Source of the DNA: Alloalcanivorax balearicus MACL04
GTDB lineage: Bacteria; Pseudomonadota; Gammaproteobacteria; Pseudomonadales; Alcanivoracaceae
Length of the DNA: 64,000 bases
Reading direction: 5' to 3'
NCBI RefSeq assembly: GCF_025532145.1
Contig: NZ_ARXS01000004.1
Span: 124,001 to 188,000 of the forward strand
Below the pieces are notes generated by a model. It had not been told where the DNA came from, did not search any database, and saw only the letters and a list, made by a program, of their open reading frames with translations. This document shows positions 23,314 through 32,174 of the stretch, one piece after another (within the stretch, counting starts at the first letter, position 1; the number at the start of each line of letters is the position of its first letter). Position numbers and translations under genes: made by a program.

Positions 23314-24938
23314 CCGCCGTGCTGCCCACGGTGATGAGTATGCGCACCCGTGACGGGGTTCGCCTGGACGCGGATGTCTACAGCCCGGACGGGCCGGGCC
23401 CGTTCCCGGTGCTGCTGATGCGCCAACCGTACGGCCGCCGCATCGCCTCCACGGTGACCTATGCCCACCCGAGTTGGTACGCCGCCCGGGGCTATCTGGT
23501 GGTGATTCAGGATGTGCGTGGCAGGGGCACATCCGAAGGGGAGTTCGAGCCGTTCATCCATGAGCGGGACGATGGCGAGGACACCCTGGAATGGGTATCG
23601 CAACTACCCGGTGGTAATGGGCGCGTGGGCATGTACGGGTTTTCCTACCAGGGCGCCACTCAACTGTTCGCCGCCGCCAGCCGGCACCCGGCATTGAAAG
23701 TGGTGGCGCCGGCCATGTGTGCTTTTCATCTGGACCGGGACTGGGCCTATGAAGGCGGTGCGTTGCGACTGTACAACACCCTGAGCTGGGCGGCGCAACT
23801 GGGCGCCGAGAGCGCCCGGCGGCGGGGTGATGCCGAAGGCTTCAGCGTCTGTTATGGGATTGGGCATGCTCCTTCCCCGGTACAACTGGTCGATCCGGCG
23901 GCGCCGGCCTTGCGCGAAGCGCTTGCCGATACGTTCTACGGTGATTGGCTGGATCAAGCTCCGGGCGGTGATTACTGGCGGCAACGTTCACCGGGCACCA
24001 TGCTCGATGACGTTGATATTCCAGCCCTGCATGTGGGGGGCTGGTATGACAGCTTCCTCACCGGCACCCTCGCCGCCTATCGGCATTTCCAGAAAGGCGG
24101 GCAGCCGCAGCGGCTGCTGGTGGGCCCTTGGGGGCATCTGCCCTGGATCCCCCAGGTGGGGCAGCGTTGGTTGGGCGACAGCGCCTGCTCGCCAGTGGAC
24201 GATCTGCAATTGCGCTGGTTCGACTTTTTCCTCAAAGGCGAGAACAACGGGGTGACGGCGGAGCCGCCGATTTCCCTGTATGACCTGGGCGAAAGCGACT
24301 GGAAGGATTTTTCGGCCTGGCCATGCCGGCAAGCGGAAAAATGGTATCTGGTCAGCAATGGCCGGGCGGGTATTGATCCGCACGGCGGCTTGCTCCGCGC
24401 CAGGCCCGGTGAGGGGGAACCGGTGGAAGACGTTTGGGTGCACGATCCCTGGCGACCGGTGCCGACACAGGGAGGGCACTTGCCCCCGTCTCCGGGCATT
24501 CAGGAGCGTACCGCGCTGGATGCCCGCCCGGATGTACTTACCTACACCACCGCTGCCTTTGCCGAACCTCTGGCTCTGGCCGGTGAGGTGAACGTGGTGC
24601 TGTCGTGCGCCGCCGATGTGGACAGCTTTGACCTGTGCGTGGTGCTGGGAGTGGTGGACCCCGAAGGTCGCAGCCACAACCTGACCCAGGGGTATGCACG
24701 CGTTGCTGGCGGGGTGGTGACCGTATCCTTGCGCGCGATATGCGCCACCGTCGCCGCCGGCCAGTGTTTGCGCCTGAGCATCAGCGGCGCCAGTTATCCC
24801 GGTTATGCGCTCAATGACGGCTCCGGCCGGGTTCAGGGCGATATCCGTTCCAGTGATTACCCGATCATGACTTTGCGGCTCGATGTCAGCGAAAGCTGGC
24901 TGGAGCTACCCGTGGTATCCGCCACGGACAATGGCTGA
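23310..24938 (+). CDS. CocE/NonD family serine hydrolase (X-Pro dipeptidyl-peptidase-like)
   Basis: 542 aa. The N-terminal alpha/beta hydrolase domain has the nucleophile elbow GFSYQG with Ser112, followed by the helical cap, the likely catalytic His in GPWGHLPW and a C-terminal jelly-roll domain (about residues 340-540) as in cocaine esterase. No signal peptide, so it is cytoplasmic. Family members cleave esters and amides of bulky amines. In this operon it may hydrolyse a substituted or conjugated heterocycle, but the substrate is not deducible. It overlaps the cupin gene by 4 bases; 19 bases separate it from the ABC ATPase. Confidence 0.87.
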   Translation: MTAVLPTVMSMRTRDGVRLDADVYSPDGPGPFPVLLMRQPYGRRIASTVTYAHPSWYAARGYLVVIQDVRGRGTSEGEFEPFIHERDDGEDTLEWVSQLPGGNGRVGMYGFSYQGATQLFAAASRHPALKVVAPAMCAFHLDRDWAYEGGALRLYNTLSWAAQLGAESARRRGDAEGFSVCYGIGHAPSPVQLVDPAAPALREALADTFYGDWLDQAPGGDYWRQRSPGTMLDDVDIPALHVGGWYDSFLTGTLAAYRHFQKGGQPQRLLVGPWGHLPWIPQVGQRWLGDSACSPVDDLQLRWFDFFLKGENNGVTAEPPISLYDLGESDWKDFSAWPCRQAEKWYLVSNGRAGIDPHGGLLRARPGEGEPVEDVWVHDPWRPVPTQGGHLPPSPGIQERTALDARPDVLTYTTAAFAEPLALAGEVNVVLSCAADVDSFDLCVVLGVVDPEGRSHNLTQGYARVAGGVVTVSLRAICATVAAGQCLRLSISGASYPGYALNDGSGRVQGDIRSSDYPIMTLRLDVSESWLELPVVSATDNG

Positions 24939-24957
24939 CGAATCCGGAGGGAAACTC

Positions 24958-25830
24958 ATGGTGAAACAACTCAAGGCGATTCGTGATGAGGTGGTGGTGT
25001 CAATGACGGCATCGACGAAGACGGACGATCAGACGCGAGCGTTTGGTGGCCGCCCGGTGGTGGAGGTCGCCGGCGTGGACAAGGTCTACGGCAACGGCAC
25101 CGTGGCATTGAAGGAAGTGGATCTGACCGTCGGGGAAGGGGAATTCGTCAGCCTGCTGGGGCCCAGTGGTTGTGGTAAATCCACGTTGTTGCGGGTGATG
25201 GCCGGCCTCGGCGAGGCCTCTTCCGGCACGGTGAAGTGGTGGGAACAGGATTACCAGGTGGTGGGAGGCAAGGGGCGCAAACTGGCGTTTGTATTCCAGA
25301 ACGCCACGCTGATGCCGTGGGCGCGGGTACGCAAGAACGTGCGCCTGCCGCTGGATCTGGCCCATGAACATGGTGCGGACGCGGAAGCCCGCATTGATCA
25401 GGCTCTGGAAATGGTGGGGTTGAGCAAGTTCGGCAACGCTTACCCGAGGGAGCTGTCCGGGGGGATGCAGATGCGGGCTTCCATCGCCCGCGCCATGGTC
25501 ACCGAGCCGAACCTGCTGCTGATGGATGAGCCGTTCGGCGCCCTCGATGAGATGACCCGCAACCGGCTCAACGATGATGTTCTGCGCCTGTGGAAAGAGA
25601 AAGGCTGGACCGTGGTGTTCGTGACGCACAGCGTTTACGAGGCGGTGTATCTCTCCAACCGGGTGGTGGTAATGGCGGCGCGTCCGGGCCGGGTGGTGGA
25701 GGACGTCAGGATCGACGCACCTTATCCCCGTGGCGCCGAGTTCCGCGTGTCCACCGAGTTCGCCGATTACTGCCGGCGGGTGTCCCTGGCGTTGGAAAAA
25801 GCCAGTGCTCAAGGTGAGGAGGACCACTGA
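24958..25830 (+). CDS. ABC transporter ATP-binding protein (nitrate/sulfonate/pyrimidine type)
   Basis: 290 aa. Walker A GPSGCGKST, Q-loop FVFQNATLMPW, signature LSGGMQMR, Walker B LLLMDEPFGALDE and the switch His in FVTHSVYEA are all intact. ATG 24958 is chosen (GGAGGG 7 bases upstream). The frame is open further upstream with ATGs at 24883 and 24931, and the first 30 residues from 24958 are not family-like, so a start at 25003 is possible. The permease gene starts on its stop codon (TGATG). With the permease it forms the only complete importer in the window, and it probably serves the three NMT1-like SBPs. Confidence 0.9.
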   Translation: MVKQLKAIRDEVVVSMTASTKTDDQTRAFGGRPVVEVAGVDKVYGNGTVALKEVDLTVGEGEFVSLLGPSGCGKSTLLRVMAGLGEASSGTVKWWEQDYQVVGGKGRKLAFVFQNATLMPWARVRKNVRLPLDLAHEHGADAEARIDQALEMVGLSKFGNAYPRELSGGMQMRASIARAMVTEPNLLLMDEPFGALDEMTRNRLNDDVLRLWKEKGWTVVFVTHSVYEAVYLSNRVVVMAARPGRVVEDVRIDAPYPRGAEFRVSTEFADYCRRVSLALEKASAQGEEDH

Positions 25831-26633
25831 TGAAACAGCCCCTATTGCAGAATGAACGGTTCGTCCAGATTGCCGCGCCTTTATTCGTGGGTGTGGTGTT
25901 CCTGTGTTTTTGGGAGCTGGCGGTGCGCGCCGCTGAGTTGCCGGTGTACATCCTGCCCGGACCGGTGGCCATCGCCAAATCCTTCGTCACGGACTGGGCG
26001 GTGTTGTTCCACAGTCTGATGATGACGTTGAAGGTGACGTTGCTGGCATTCGTCATCGCCGTGGTGCTTGGCACCGCCGCTTCCCTGCTGTTCGTGCAGA
26101 GCCGCTGGATCGAGGTGAGTCTGTTCCCCTATGCGGTGCTGATGCAGGTGACACCGATCGTCGCCATCGCGCCGCTGATCATTATCTGGGTCAAGGACAC
26201 CACTTGGGCACTCACCGTGTGCGCGGTGATCATCGCGATCTTTCCGATCATTTCCAATACCACGCTGGGGCTGCGCAGCGTGGATCCCAATCTGATGAGT
26301 ATGTTTCGCATGTATCGGACCGGACGCTGGCAGCAACTGATCCGACTGCGCATACCCAGCGCCCTGCCGTACTTTTTTGGCGGCATGCGTATCAGTACCG
26401 GTCTGGCGTTGATCGGCGCGGTGGTGGCGGAGTTCGTGGCCGGCACCGGTGGCAGCCAGGCCGGGCTTGCCTATTTGATTCTGCAGGCCGGCTACAACCT
26501 GAACATTCCTCGCATGTTCGCCGCTCTGGGCCTGATCACCGTCACCGGCATTCTGTTGTTTGCGCTGATGGTGTGGCTGTCCGACCGGGTACTGCGCAAC
26601 TGGCATGAAAGCGCTCTCAAGGTAGAGCAATGA
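25830..26633 (+). CDS. ABC transporter permease (SsuC/TauC/ThiX type)
   Basis: 267 aa with about six membrane segments. The cytoplasmic coupling loop is YRTGRWQQLIRLRIPSALPYFFGGMR, the EAA-type motif of binding-protein-dependent permeases, followed by the conserved GLALIGAVVAEFVAG segment of the nitrate/taurine family. It overlaps the ATPase gene by one base and the FAD oxidase gene by four, so the importer and an oxidase are made together. The partner SBP is most likely at 28835, with the two at 13.5 and 14.5 kb as alternatives. Confidence 0.9.
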   Translation: MKQPLLQNERFVQIAAPLFVGVVFLCFWELAVRAAELPVYILPGPVAIAKSFVTDWAVLFHSLMMTLKVTLLAFVIAVVLGTAASLLFVQSRWIEVSLFPYAVLMQVTPIVAIAPLIIIWVKDTTWALTVCAVIIAIFPIISNTTLGLRSVDPNLMSMFRMYRTGRWQQLIRLRIPSALPYFFGGMRISTGLALIGAVVAEFVAGTGGSQAGLAYLILQAGYNLNIPRMFAALGLITVTGILLFALMVWLSDRVLRNWHESALKVEQ

Positions 26634-28009
26634 CCGATTCCACAGGGAGCCATGCAATGGACCAAAACACGATGCAGCGGCTGGCGGCGGATCTCGGTGA
26701 TCTGGAACTGATTACCGACAGTACCGCCTTGCAGCGCTACTCCAAAGACTTCTCCTGGTTCAGCCCGGTGCTGACCGAGGCGTTGGAGGGTAAACGGGCG
26801 GACGCCATTGTGCGCCCCACCAGTGAGGAGCAAGTGCGCCGCGTGGCCGCGGCCTGCTACCGCCACCGGGTGCCACTGACACTACGCGGCAGCGGCACCG
26901 GTAACTACGGTCAGTGCACGCCGTTACGTGGCGGTGTGCTGATGGACATGAGCGGCCTGAACAAAGTGCTGTGGATCGCCGACGGCGTGGCCCGGGTCCA
27001 GGCCGGAGCCCGGTTGGTGGATATCGACAACGCGGCCAGGGAAAAAGGCTGGGAGCTGCGGCTATTGCCATCCACCTATCGGCTGGCCACCGCCGGCGGC
27101 TTCTTTTGCGGTGGCTTTGGCGGCATCGGCTCGATCACCTACGGCTCCATCGGCGATCCGGGAAATGTACTGGGGGTGCGAGCCATGAGTCTGGCCGAGC
27201 AACCGGAGGTCAGCGAATTCCGGTCCGCCAAGGCCCGCGACCTGTACCACGCTTATGGTGTCAACGGGGTGATCACCGAGCTGGAGTTCGCGCTGACACC
27301 GGCAATGAATTGGCAGGAGGCCGTGCTCAGCTTCCCCTCCTTCATGGAGGGCGTACGTTTTTGTCAGACACTGGGGCGGGCCACCGGCGTCATTAAAAAG
27401 CTGTTGACCCTGCTGGCGGATCCGCTGCCGCAAATGTGCGGTCTGGGCAAGGACGTGGGTGAAGGGCGCGCCGCCGTATTGTGTCTGGTGAACCGCGCCG
27501 CCATGGAGGCGGTGGAGGAAATCGCCGCGAAATTCAATGGCCGCGTCGAGCGTCAGCAGGATAACGCCGAGGTCTACGGCACCGCCAAAAGTCTGGTGGA
27601 GCACACCTGGAATCACACCACGCTGCACATCCTGCGCAAGCACAAGGATATCACCTACCTGCAGAGCGGCTTCCGGCCCTGGGAGAATGTGGAAAAAGTG
27701 GAGCAGATGTACCGGCACTTCGGTGACGAAGTAATGATGCATCTGGAATTCCTCAAGGCGGATGGCGCGGTCACCTGTAGTGGCTTGCAGGTGATCCGCT
27801 ACACCACCGAGGAGCGGCTGAACGAGATCATTCAGTATCACCGGGATAACGGTGTCCATGTCAGCAACCCGCACACCTATATTCTCGAGGATGGCGGCAA
27901 GCTCAGCGTGGACCCGGGACAGCTGGCGATGAAACAGCGGCTGGATCCCGCCGGACTGCTTAACCCCGGCAAGATGCGCAGCTGGGATGAAAAAGGAGCA
28001 GCGGCATGA
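26630..28009 (+). CDS. FAD-binding oxidase/dehydrogenase (GlcD/VAO family)
   Basis: 459 aa. The PCMH-type FAD domain spans about residues 40-220 (VRPTSEEQVRRVAAACYRH, LTLRGSGTGNYGQ as the diphosphate loop, GGFFCGGFGGIGSITYG) and the C-terminal cap ends with the typical DPAGLLNPGKM. Family members oxidise 2-hydroxy acids, alcohols or amines. In a ureide setting, oxidation of a 2-hydroxy acid such as ureidoglycolate to oxalurate would link the allantoin genes to the hpx genes at 30.6-34.1 kb; this is only a hypothesis. ATG 26630 overlaps the permease stop; ATG 26657 is an alternative. Confidence 0.87.
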   Translation: MTDSTGSHAMDQNTMQRLAADLGDLELITDSTALQRYSKDFSWFSPVLTEALEGKRADAIVRPTSEEQVRRVAAACYRHRVPLTLRGSGTGNYGQCTPLRGGVLMDMSGLNKVLWIADGVARVQAGARLVDIDNAAREKGWELRLLPSTYRLATAGGFFCGGFGGIGSITYGSIGDPGNVLGVRAMSLAEQPEVSEFRSAKARDLYHAYGVNGVITELEFALTPAMNWQEAVLSFPSFMEGVRFCQTLGRATGVIKKLLTLLADPLPQMCGLGKDVGEGRAAVLCLVNRAAMEAVEEIAAKFNGRVERQQDNAEVYGTAKSLVEHTWNHTTLHILRKHKDITYLQSGFRPWENVEKVEQMYRHFGDEVMMHLEFLKADGAVTCSGLQVIRYTTEERLNEIIQYHRDNGVHVSNPHTYILEDGGKLSVDPGQLAMKQRLDPAGLLNPGKMRSWDEKGAAA

Positions 28010-28821
28010 GTCAGTTGAACGGCTGCGTGCCGCCCCATCGTTTTTTGCCGTACCTGACCGCGCCGGAGATCGAAGCGCTGCCGGACAAGGCCAACACCGT
28101 GATCGTATTGCCGATTGGCGCCATCGAGCAGCACGGTCCGCATCTGCCTATTTGCACCGACACCGCCATTGCCACCGAGGTAAGCGGCAAGGCGCTGGCG
28201 GCGTTGCCGGCGTCGGTGCCGGCGTTCGCGTTACCGCCGGTATGGTGCGGTAAATCCAATGAGCACATTCAATTCTCGGGAACGGTAATTCTCAAGGCCG
28301 ACACCTTGCTGCGAGTGCTTTGGGATATCGGTGAGAGTGTGTACCGCATGGGGTTCCGCAAGCTGGTTCTGGTCAACGGACACGGCGGTCAGCCTCAGGT
28401 GGTGGAAATAGTAGCCCGTGATCTGCGCGCTGAATATCCGGATTTTTGTTTGTTTCCCGTGTTCACCTGGGGCGTGCCTAATCGAGCCGGGGAGTTTCTT
28501 TCCGAGCGTGAAAAAGCCGAAGGCATTCACGCCGGCCGCGCGGAAACCAGTTTGATGCTGGCGTTGACGCCGGATCATGTGCATCTGGAGCGGGCGGTGG
28601 GGGAGTATCCCTGCCCGCATCATGGCCTGCTCACTCCGGAAGGGCGTTTTCGTTTCGCCTGGTTGACCCACGATCTCAGTGCCAGTGGCGTGGTCGGGGA
28701 CCCGCAGGGCTCCAGTCGTGAAGAGGGGGAGACGGTCCTGGCCTCTCTGGTGGAAGGCTGGGTTGCCGCGCTGGAGGAGATTCACCGATTCCGCATGCCT
28801 GTACCGGGCTCAAACGATTAA
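28006..28821 (+). CDS. Creatininase-family amidohydrolase
   Basis: 271 aa. The metal-binding pattern of the family is complete: Glu41 and His43 in IGAIEQHGPHLP, Asp52 in CTDTAIA, His126 in VNGHGGQ, and the Glu in HAGRAETS. GVVGDP follows near the end. Members include creatinine amidohydrolase, a deformylase of flavin/deazaflavin biosynthesis and mycofactocin peptidase; all cleave amide-like bonds, often in small rings. Here a cyclic amide from an opened heterocycle is the likely substrate. It overlaps the FAD oxidase by four bases and precedes the third SBP by 13 bases. Confidence 0.88.
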   Translation: MSQLNGCVPPHRFLPYLTAPEIEALPDKANTVIVLPIGAIEQHGPHLPICTDTAIATEVSGKALAALPASVPAFALPPVWCGKSNEHIQFSGTVILKADTLLRVLWDIGESVYRMGFRKLVLVNGHGGQPQVVEIVARDLRAEYPDFCLFPVFTWGVPNRAGEFLSEREKAEGIHAGRAETSLMLALTPDHVHLERAVGEYPCPHHGLLTPEGRFRFAWLTHDLSASGVVGDPQGSSREEGETVLASLVEGWVAALEEIHRFRMPVPGSND

Positions 28822-28834
28822 ATGGGGAAATAGC

Positions 28835-29863
28835 ATGGCGGCGTTGAAACGACGGACCCTGAAACAGCTGATATTGAAACGACGATGGTGGCTCGATGGC
28901 GCTCTGGCACTGGCGGGGTTGTGCCTGTCCGTGACGGCGCTGGCGGAGGAACTGACACCGGTGACGGTTTCCACCACCTGGTATGCCCAGGCTGAGCACG
29001 GCGGCCTCTACGCCGCCAAGGCCATGGGGCTGTACCAAAAGCACGGCCTGGATGTGACCATAAAAATGGGCGGTCCACAGGTCAACAATGTGCAACTGCT
29101 GGTCGGAGGCGCCACCGATTTCAGCATGGGCTACAGTCTGCAATCCTTCAATGCGGTGAAGCAGGGACTGCCGCTGGTGACGGTGGCGGCGTTTTTCCAG
29201 AAGGATCCGCAATCCCTGATGGTGCATGAAGGGCAGGGTTACCTCACTATCGCCGATCTGAAAGGCGCGGGGCTCCGCATTCCCACCGCCGGCCGGGTGG
29301 CGTACTGGCCCTGGCTCAAGGCCAAATACGGTTTTACCGATGATCAACTGCGGCCCTACGACTACACCATCGGGCCCTTCATTACGGATCCGAAGGTCGC
29401 GCAGCAGGGCTACATCACCAACGACGGCTACTTTCTGCGGAAAGAAAACGTGGCGGCAAAAAGTTTGTTGCTGGCGGACGCCGGTTGGGAGGCCTACTCG
29501 GCGACACTCGACACCACCCGCGAGATGATCGAGAAGCACCCTGAGGTGGTTCAGGCGATGGTGGCGGCCACCGCGGAAGGCTGGAAAGCCTACTTTGAGG
29601 ATCCGCGGCCGGCGAATAGCTTGATCAAGGCGGATAACCCGCAGATGGAAGACGCGTTGATCGCTTACAGCATCGATAAAATGCAAAGCGAGGGGATCCT
29701 GCTTTCCGGTGATGCCAAGGGCGGCCGGTACGGCATCATGAGCGACCGGCGCTGGCGGGAGTTTTATCGGCAGATGGTCGATGCCGGTACTTTGCCGGAT
29801 GACCTGGACTATCAAAAAGCCTATGACCTGCGTTTCGTGCAGGCGCTTTATCCGGAGGATTGA
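28835..29863 (+). CDS. ABC transporter substrate-binding protein, NMT1/THI5-like (paralogue 3)
   Basis: 342 aa. The N-terminus has a positively charged region (LKRRTLKQLILKRRWW) before the hydrophobic core, with cleavage near ALAEE. It shares WYAQAEHGG, MGGPQVNNVQLLVGG and YWPWLKAKYGFTDDQ with the pair at 13.5-15.5 kb, but differs in GYSLQSFNAVKQG (the others have GYPIRN). It is the last gene of the operon that contains the ATPase and permease, so it is their cognate binding protein. Its end overlaps the convergent gntR gene by 16 bases. Confidence 0.9.
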   Translation: MAALKRRTLKQLILKRRWWLDGALALAGLCLSVTALAEELTPVTVSTTWYAQAEHGGLYAAKAMGLYQKHGLDVTIKMGGPQVNNVQLLVGGATDFSMGYSLQSFNAVKQGLPLVTVAAFFQKDPQSLMVHEGQGYLTIADLKGAGLRIPTAGRVAYWPWLKAKYGFTDDQLRPYDYTIGPFITDPKVAQQGYITNDGYFLRKENVAAKSLLLADAGWEAYSATLDTTREMIEKHPEVVQAMVAATAEGWKAYFEDPRPANSLIKADNPQMEDALIAYSIDKMQSEGILLSGDAKGGRYGIMSDRRWREFYRQMVDAGTLPDDLDYQKAYDLRFVQALYPED

Positions 29864-30576
29864 TTCTCCGGAGGGCTGGCCGGGGCGGTCTCGGTGCCGC
29901 CGCGGGTCTCCAGATAATCCTGTGAAGTACGGTGGGCGTGCAAAACGTGATCCCGGATCAACTGCGCGGCCCGCTCGCTTTCACCGCGAACGATGGCCAT
30001 GACGATGTCGCTGTGTTCGGTGAAGGACGCGGCCAGACGTTCCCCCACTCTGAATTGCGCACGGCGGTAAGCCAGCACCCGGGAACGGGCGGCCATGGCG
30101 GTTTCATATAAGTAGCTGTTATGGCAGCCACGAAACAGCTTCTCATGGAAGCTCAGGTTGGCCGCGTCGTAGGCATCCACGTTGCCGTCGGCCACATGGG
30201 TATGGCTGTCCAGGTGGCTGGCGAGCAGGTCTTCCCGTTCCGAGCGGGTCATATTGAGCGCCGCCATGCGCGCGCAGGCCGCTTCCATTTCCGCCGCGTA
30301 TTCGAACATTTCACTGAGCCGCTGCTCCGGCACTTCGATGACGAACACGCCGCGCCGGTGCTGGTGTTCGACCAGCCCGGCGGAGGCCATTTCCCGCAAG
30401 GCCTCGCGTACTGGAGTACGTGAAACGTTGAAGCGGCGGGCCAGGGCGATCTCGTCCAGACGCGTGCCCGGCGGCAGCAGGCCGCCGAGAATCTCATCGG
30501 ACAGCGCACGCCGAACCTGCTCCGCCAGCGGACGGTCGTCCTCGCCGGCGGCACTGAGCACAGTCTGTTGTGTCAT
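29848..30576 (-). CDS. GntR-family transcriptional regulator (FCD), second copy
   Basis: 242 aa. The wHTH domain (EQVRRALSDEILGGLLPPGTRLDE, ARRFNVSRTPVREALREM) is followed by an FCD domain with metal/ligand residues in DAYDAANLSFHEKLF and FTEHSDIVMAIV. Only distantly similar to the copy at 5854-6603. ATG 30576 has GGAG upstream. It lies 5 bases downstream of hpxZ on the same strand and may be co-transcribed with hpxYZ. It is the second candidate for binding the TGTATACA boxes, one of which lies upstream of hpxY. Confidence 0.88.
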   Translation of the reverse strand: MTQQTVLSAAGEDDRPLAEQVRRALSDEILGGLLPPGTRLDEIALARRFNVSRTPVREALREMASAGLVEHQHRRGVFVIEVPEQRLSEMFEYAAEMEAACARMAALNMTRSEREDLLASHLDSHTHVADGNVDAYDAANLSFHEKLFRGCHNSYLYETAMAARSRVLAYRRAQFRVGERLAASFTEHSDIVMAIVRGESERAAQLIRDHVLHAHRTSQDYLETRGGTETAPASPPENQSSG

Positions 30577-30581
30577 GACGC

Positions 30582-30965
30582 TTACTCCTCCATGAACGAC
30601 ACATGGGCGGCCACTACCTGCCATCCCTCCGGGCGGCGGGCCCAGACCTGACTCTGGCGGCCGATACGCGGGTTCCCCGGGCGGCGGAACTCGGTCCAGG
30701 CGGTGGCCAGATCGTCGCCATGGGCGGTGATCACGGTGTTATGTAATTCCCGTTGCAGTCCCTTGGACGGCCGTTGCGCGCGGAAGGCGGCAATCTGCCG
30801 GTAGCCGTAGAGATTCTCGCCGGCACCGTAGCGCACCACACGTTCGTCGTTCCAGAACAATTCGTCCAGCACGGTCACATCATTTTCGACCAGGGCTTTC
30901 TCATAGCGCAGGAACGCGGCTTTGACTTCCGCCACCACGTCCGGTCGGTCCAATTCCAGGGCCAT
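30582..30965 (-). CDS. hpxZ: HpxZ/AtzH-like protein (NTF2 fold)
   Basis: 127 aa NTF2-like protein with the family pattern VVAEVKAAFLRYEKAL, WNDERVVRYGAGENLYGY, RxSKGLQRELHNTVI and VWARRPEGWQVVAAHVSF. Homologues sit beside AtzE/HpxY amidases in cyanurate and oxalurate degradation operons, where the AtzH type has been assigned a hydrolase role. It lies directly after the amidase gene (39 bases), the same order as hpxYZ. Close spacing to gntR suggests one transcript. Confidence 0.83.
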   Translation of the reverse strand: MALELDRPDVVAEVKAAFLRYEKALVENDVTVLDELFWNDERVVRYGAGENLYGYRQIAAFRAQRPSKGLQRELHNTVITAHGDDLATAWTEFRRPGNPRIGRQSQVWARRPEGWQVVAAHVSFMEE

Positions 30966-31004
30966 TATTAGTACTCCACATTATTACTCTTCAGGGCCGG
31001 GGCG

Positions 31005-32174
31005 TCAGGTATTGATGAATTCAGGCAGGCGGGCCGCCAGATCCAGCAGCTGCTGATCGCTGCCCGCCGGGCCGATCAATGACAGGCCCACCGGGCCATC
31101 ACGGTCATGCAACAGCGGCAAACTCAGTTGCGGCAGCCCGGTGGTGCCGGCCAGGGCCGTCATCCGCAGGGTGCGGCCGCGGATGTCTTCCACCTTGGCC
31201 TCGTCGGCTTGCAAAGGCAGGGCCGAGGTCGGCGTGGTGGGCAGGCAAAGCAGGGTATCCTCACCGAGCAGGGCGCGGATCCGGGTCCGCAAAGCCTGGC
31301 ATTGTTCACGAGCGTCCTCGGCTTCGGTGGTAGTGATGCGGGACGCTGCCTCGAAGCGCTCCTTCACGCCGGGGCCGAATACCGGTTGCTCGGCTTCGAT
31401 CCAGGAGCCGAAGCGGGCCCAGGCCTCGTAAGCTTGCAGTGGCCGGAACGCGTTGAAGTAGGTGTCCAGGTTGCCAACACTGACGCTGCCGCCAAAGGTC
31501 ACGCCGGGCAGGCCGTTGCCGACCCGCGCTTCCAGTTGCGACACCACGTCGGCATCGGATTGCGCCAGTGCCTCCTCCACCAGCAGCAAACGGCGCGGTA
31601 CCGGCCGGTCGCTGGCGGGCAGCAAAATCTGGCCAATGCGGGCCATGAGCCGGGCGTCCCGGGCGAACCAGCCAAGGGTATCGAAACTCTCCGCCAGATG
31701 GGCGCAGTGGCGGTAATCCACCACGCCATGGGTGGGACGCAGGCCATGGATGCCGCAGTAGCTGGCGGGCACCCGCACCGAACCGCCGGTGTCGCTGCCC
31801 AGCGCGAAGTCCACCAGCGCGGCGGCCACCACCGAGGCGGAGCCGCTGGAGGAGCCGCCCGGCACCGCGCCTGGCACCGCCGGATTGGGTGGCGTGCCAT
31901 AGTGCGCGTTCTGGCCCGCCAGGCTGTAAGTCAGCTCGTCGGTGTGGGTCTTGCCGACCAGTTCCGCGCCCGCCGCCAGCAGGGTTTCGATCATCGGAGA
32001 GGTGTATCGCGCTGGCGGCTGGCTGGCGCGCCAGCTCGGCTGGCCGACGCCGGTAACGGTGCCGGCTATGTCGAACACGTCCTTGATGGCGAAGGTCAGG
32101 CCTTGCAGCGGGCCCTCTCCGGTGGCGTCGAGGTGCACCGGGTCGAAATCGAGAAAACCGTTTTCCAGTATCAC
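31005..32174 (-). CDS. hpxY: Amidase-signature hydrolase, HpxY/AtzE-like
   Basis: 389 aa. The amidase triad is Lys31 (TFAIKDVFDIAG), the cis-Ser in PGGSSSGSA and Ser132 (GSDTGGSVRVPA). The GTG start at 32174 is chosen: GAGGGG lies about 6 bases upstream and the protein begins ILENGFLDFD. The frame is open to 32504, but that extension is low-complexity and has no ribosome site. The neighbours hpxZ and hpxW point to oxalurate breakdown. The small GatC-like partner (AtzG/HpxX) that normally precedes this gene is not visible; instead a 14-codon reading frame ends on the start codon. Confidence 0.8.
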   Translation of the reverse strand: MILENGFLDFDPVHLDATGEGPLQGLTFAIKDVFDIAGTVTGVGQPSWRASQPPARYTSPMIETLLAAGAELVGKTHTDELTYSLAGQNAHYGTPPNPAVPGAVPGGSSSGSASVVAAALVDFALGSDTGGSVRVPASYCGIHGLRPTHGVVDYRHCAHLAESFDTLGWFARDARLMARIGQILLPASDRPVPRRLLLVEEALAQSDADVVSQLEARVGNGLPGVTFGGSVSVGNLDTYFNAFRPLQAYEAWARFGSWIEAEQPVFGPGVKERFEAASRITTTEAEDAREQCQALRTRIRALLGEDTLLCLPTTPTSALPLQADEAKVEDIRGRTLRMTALAGTTGLPQLSLPLLHDRDGPVGLSLIGPAGSDQQLLDLAARLPEFINT

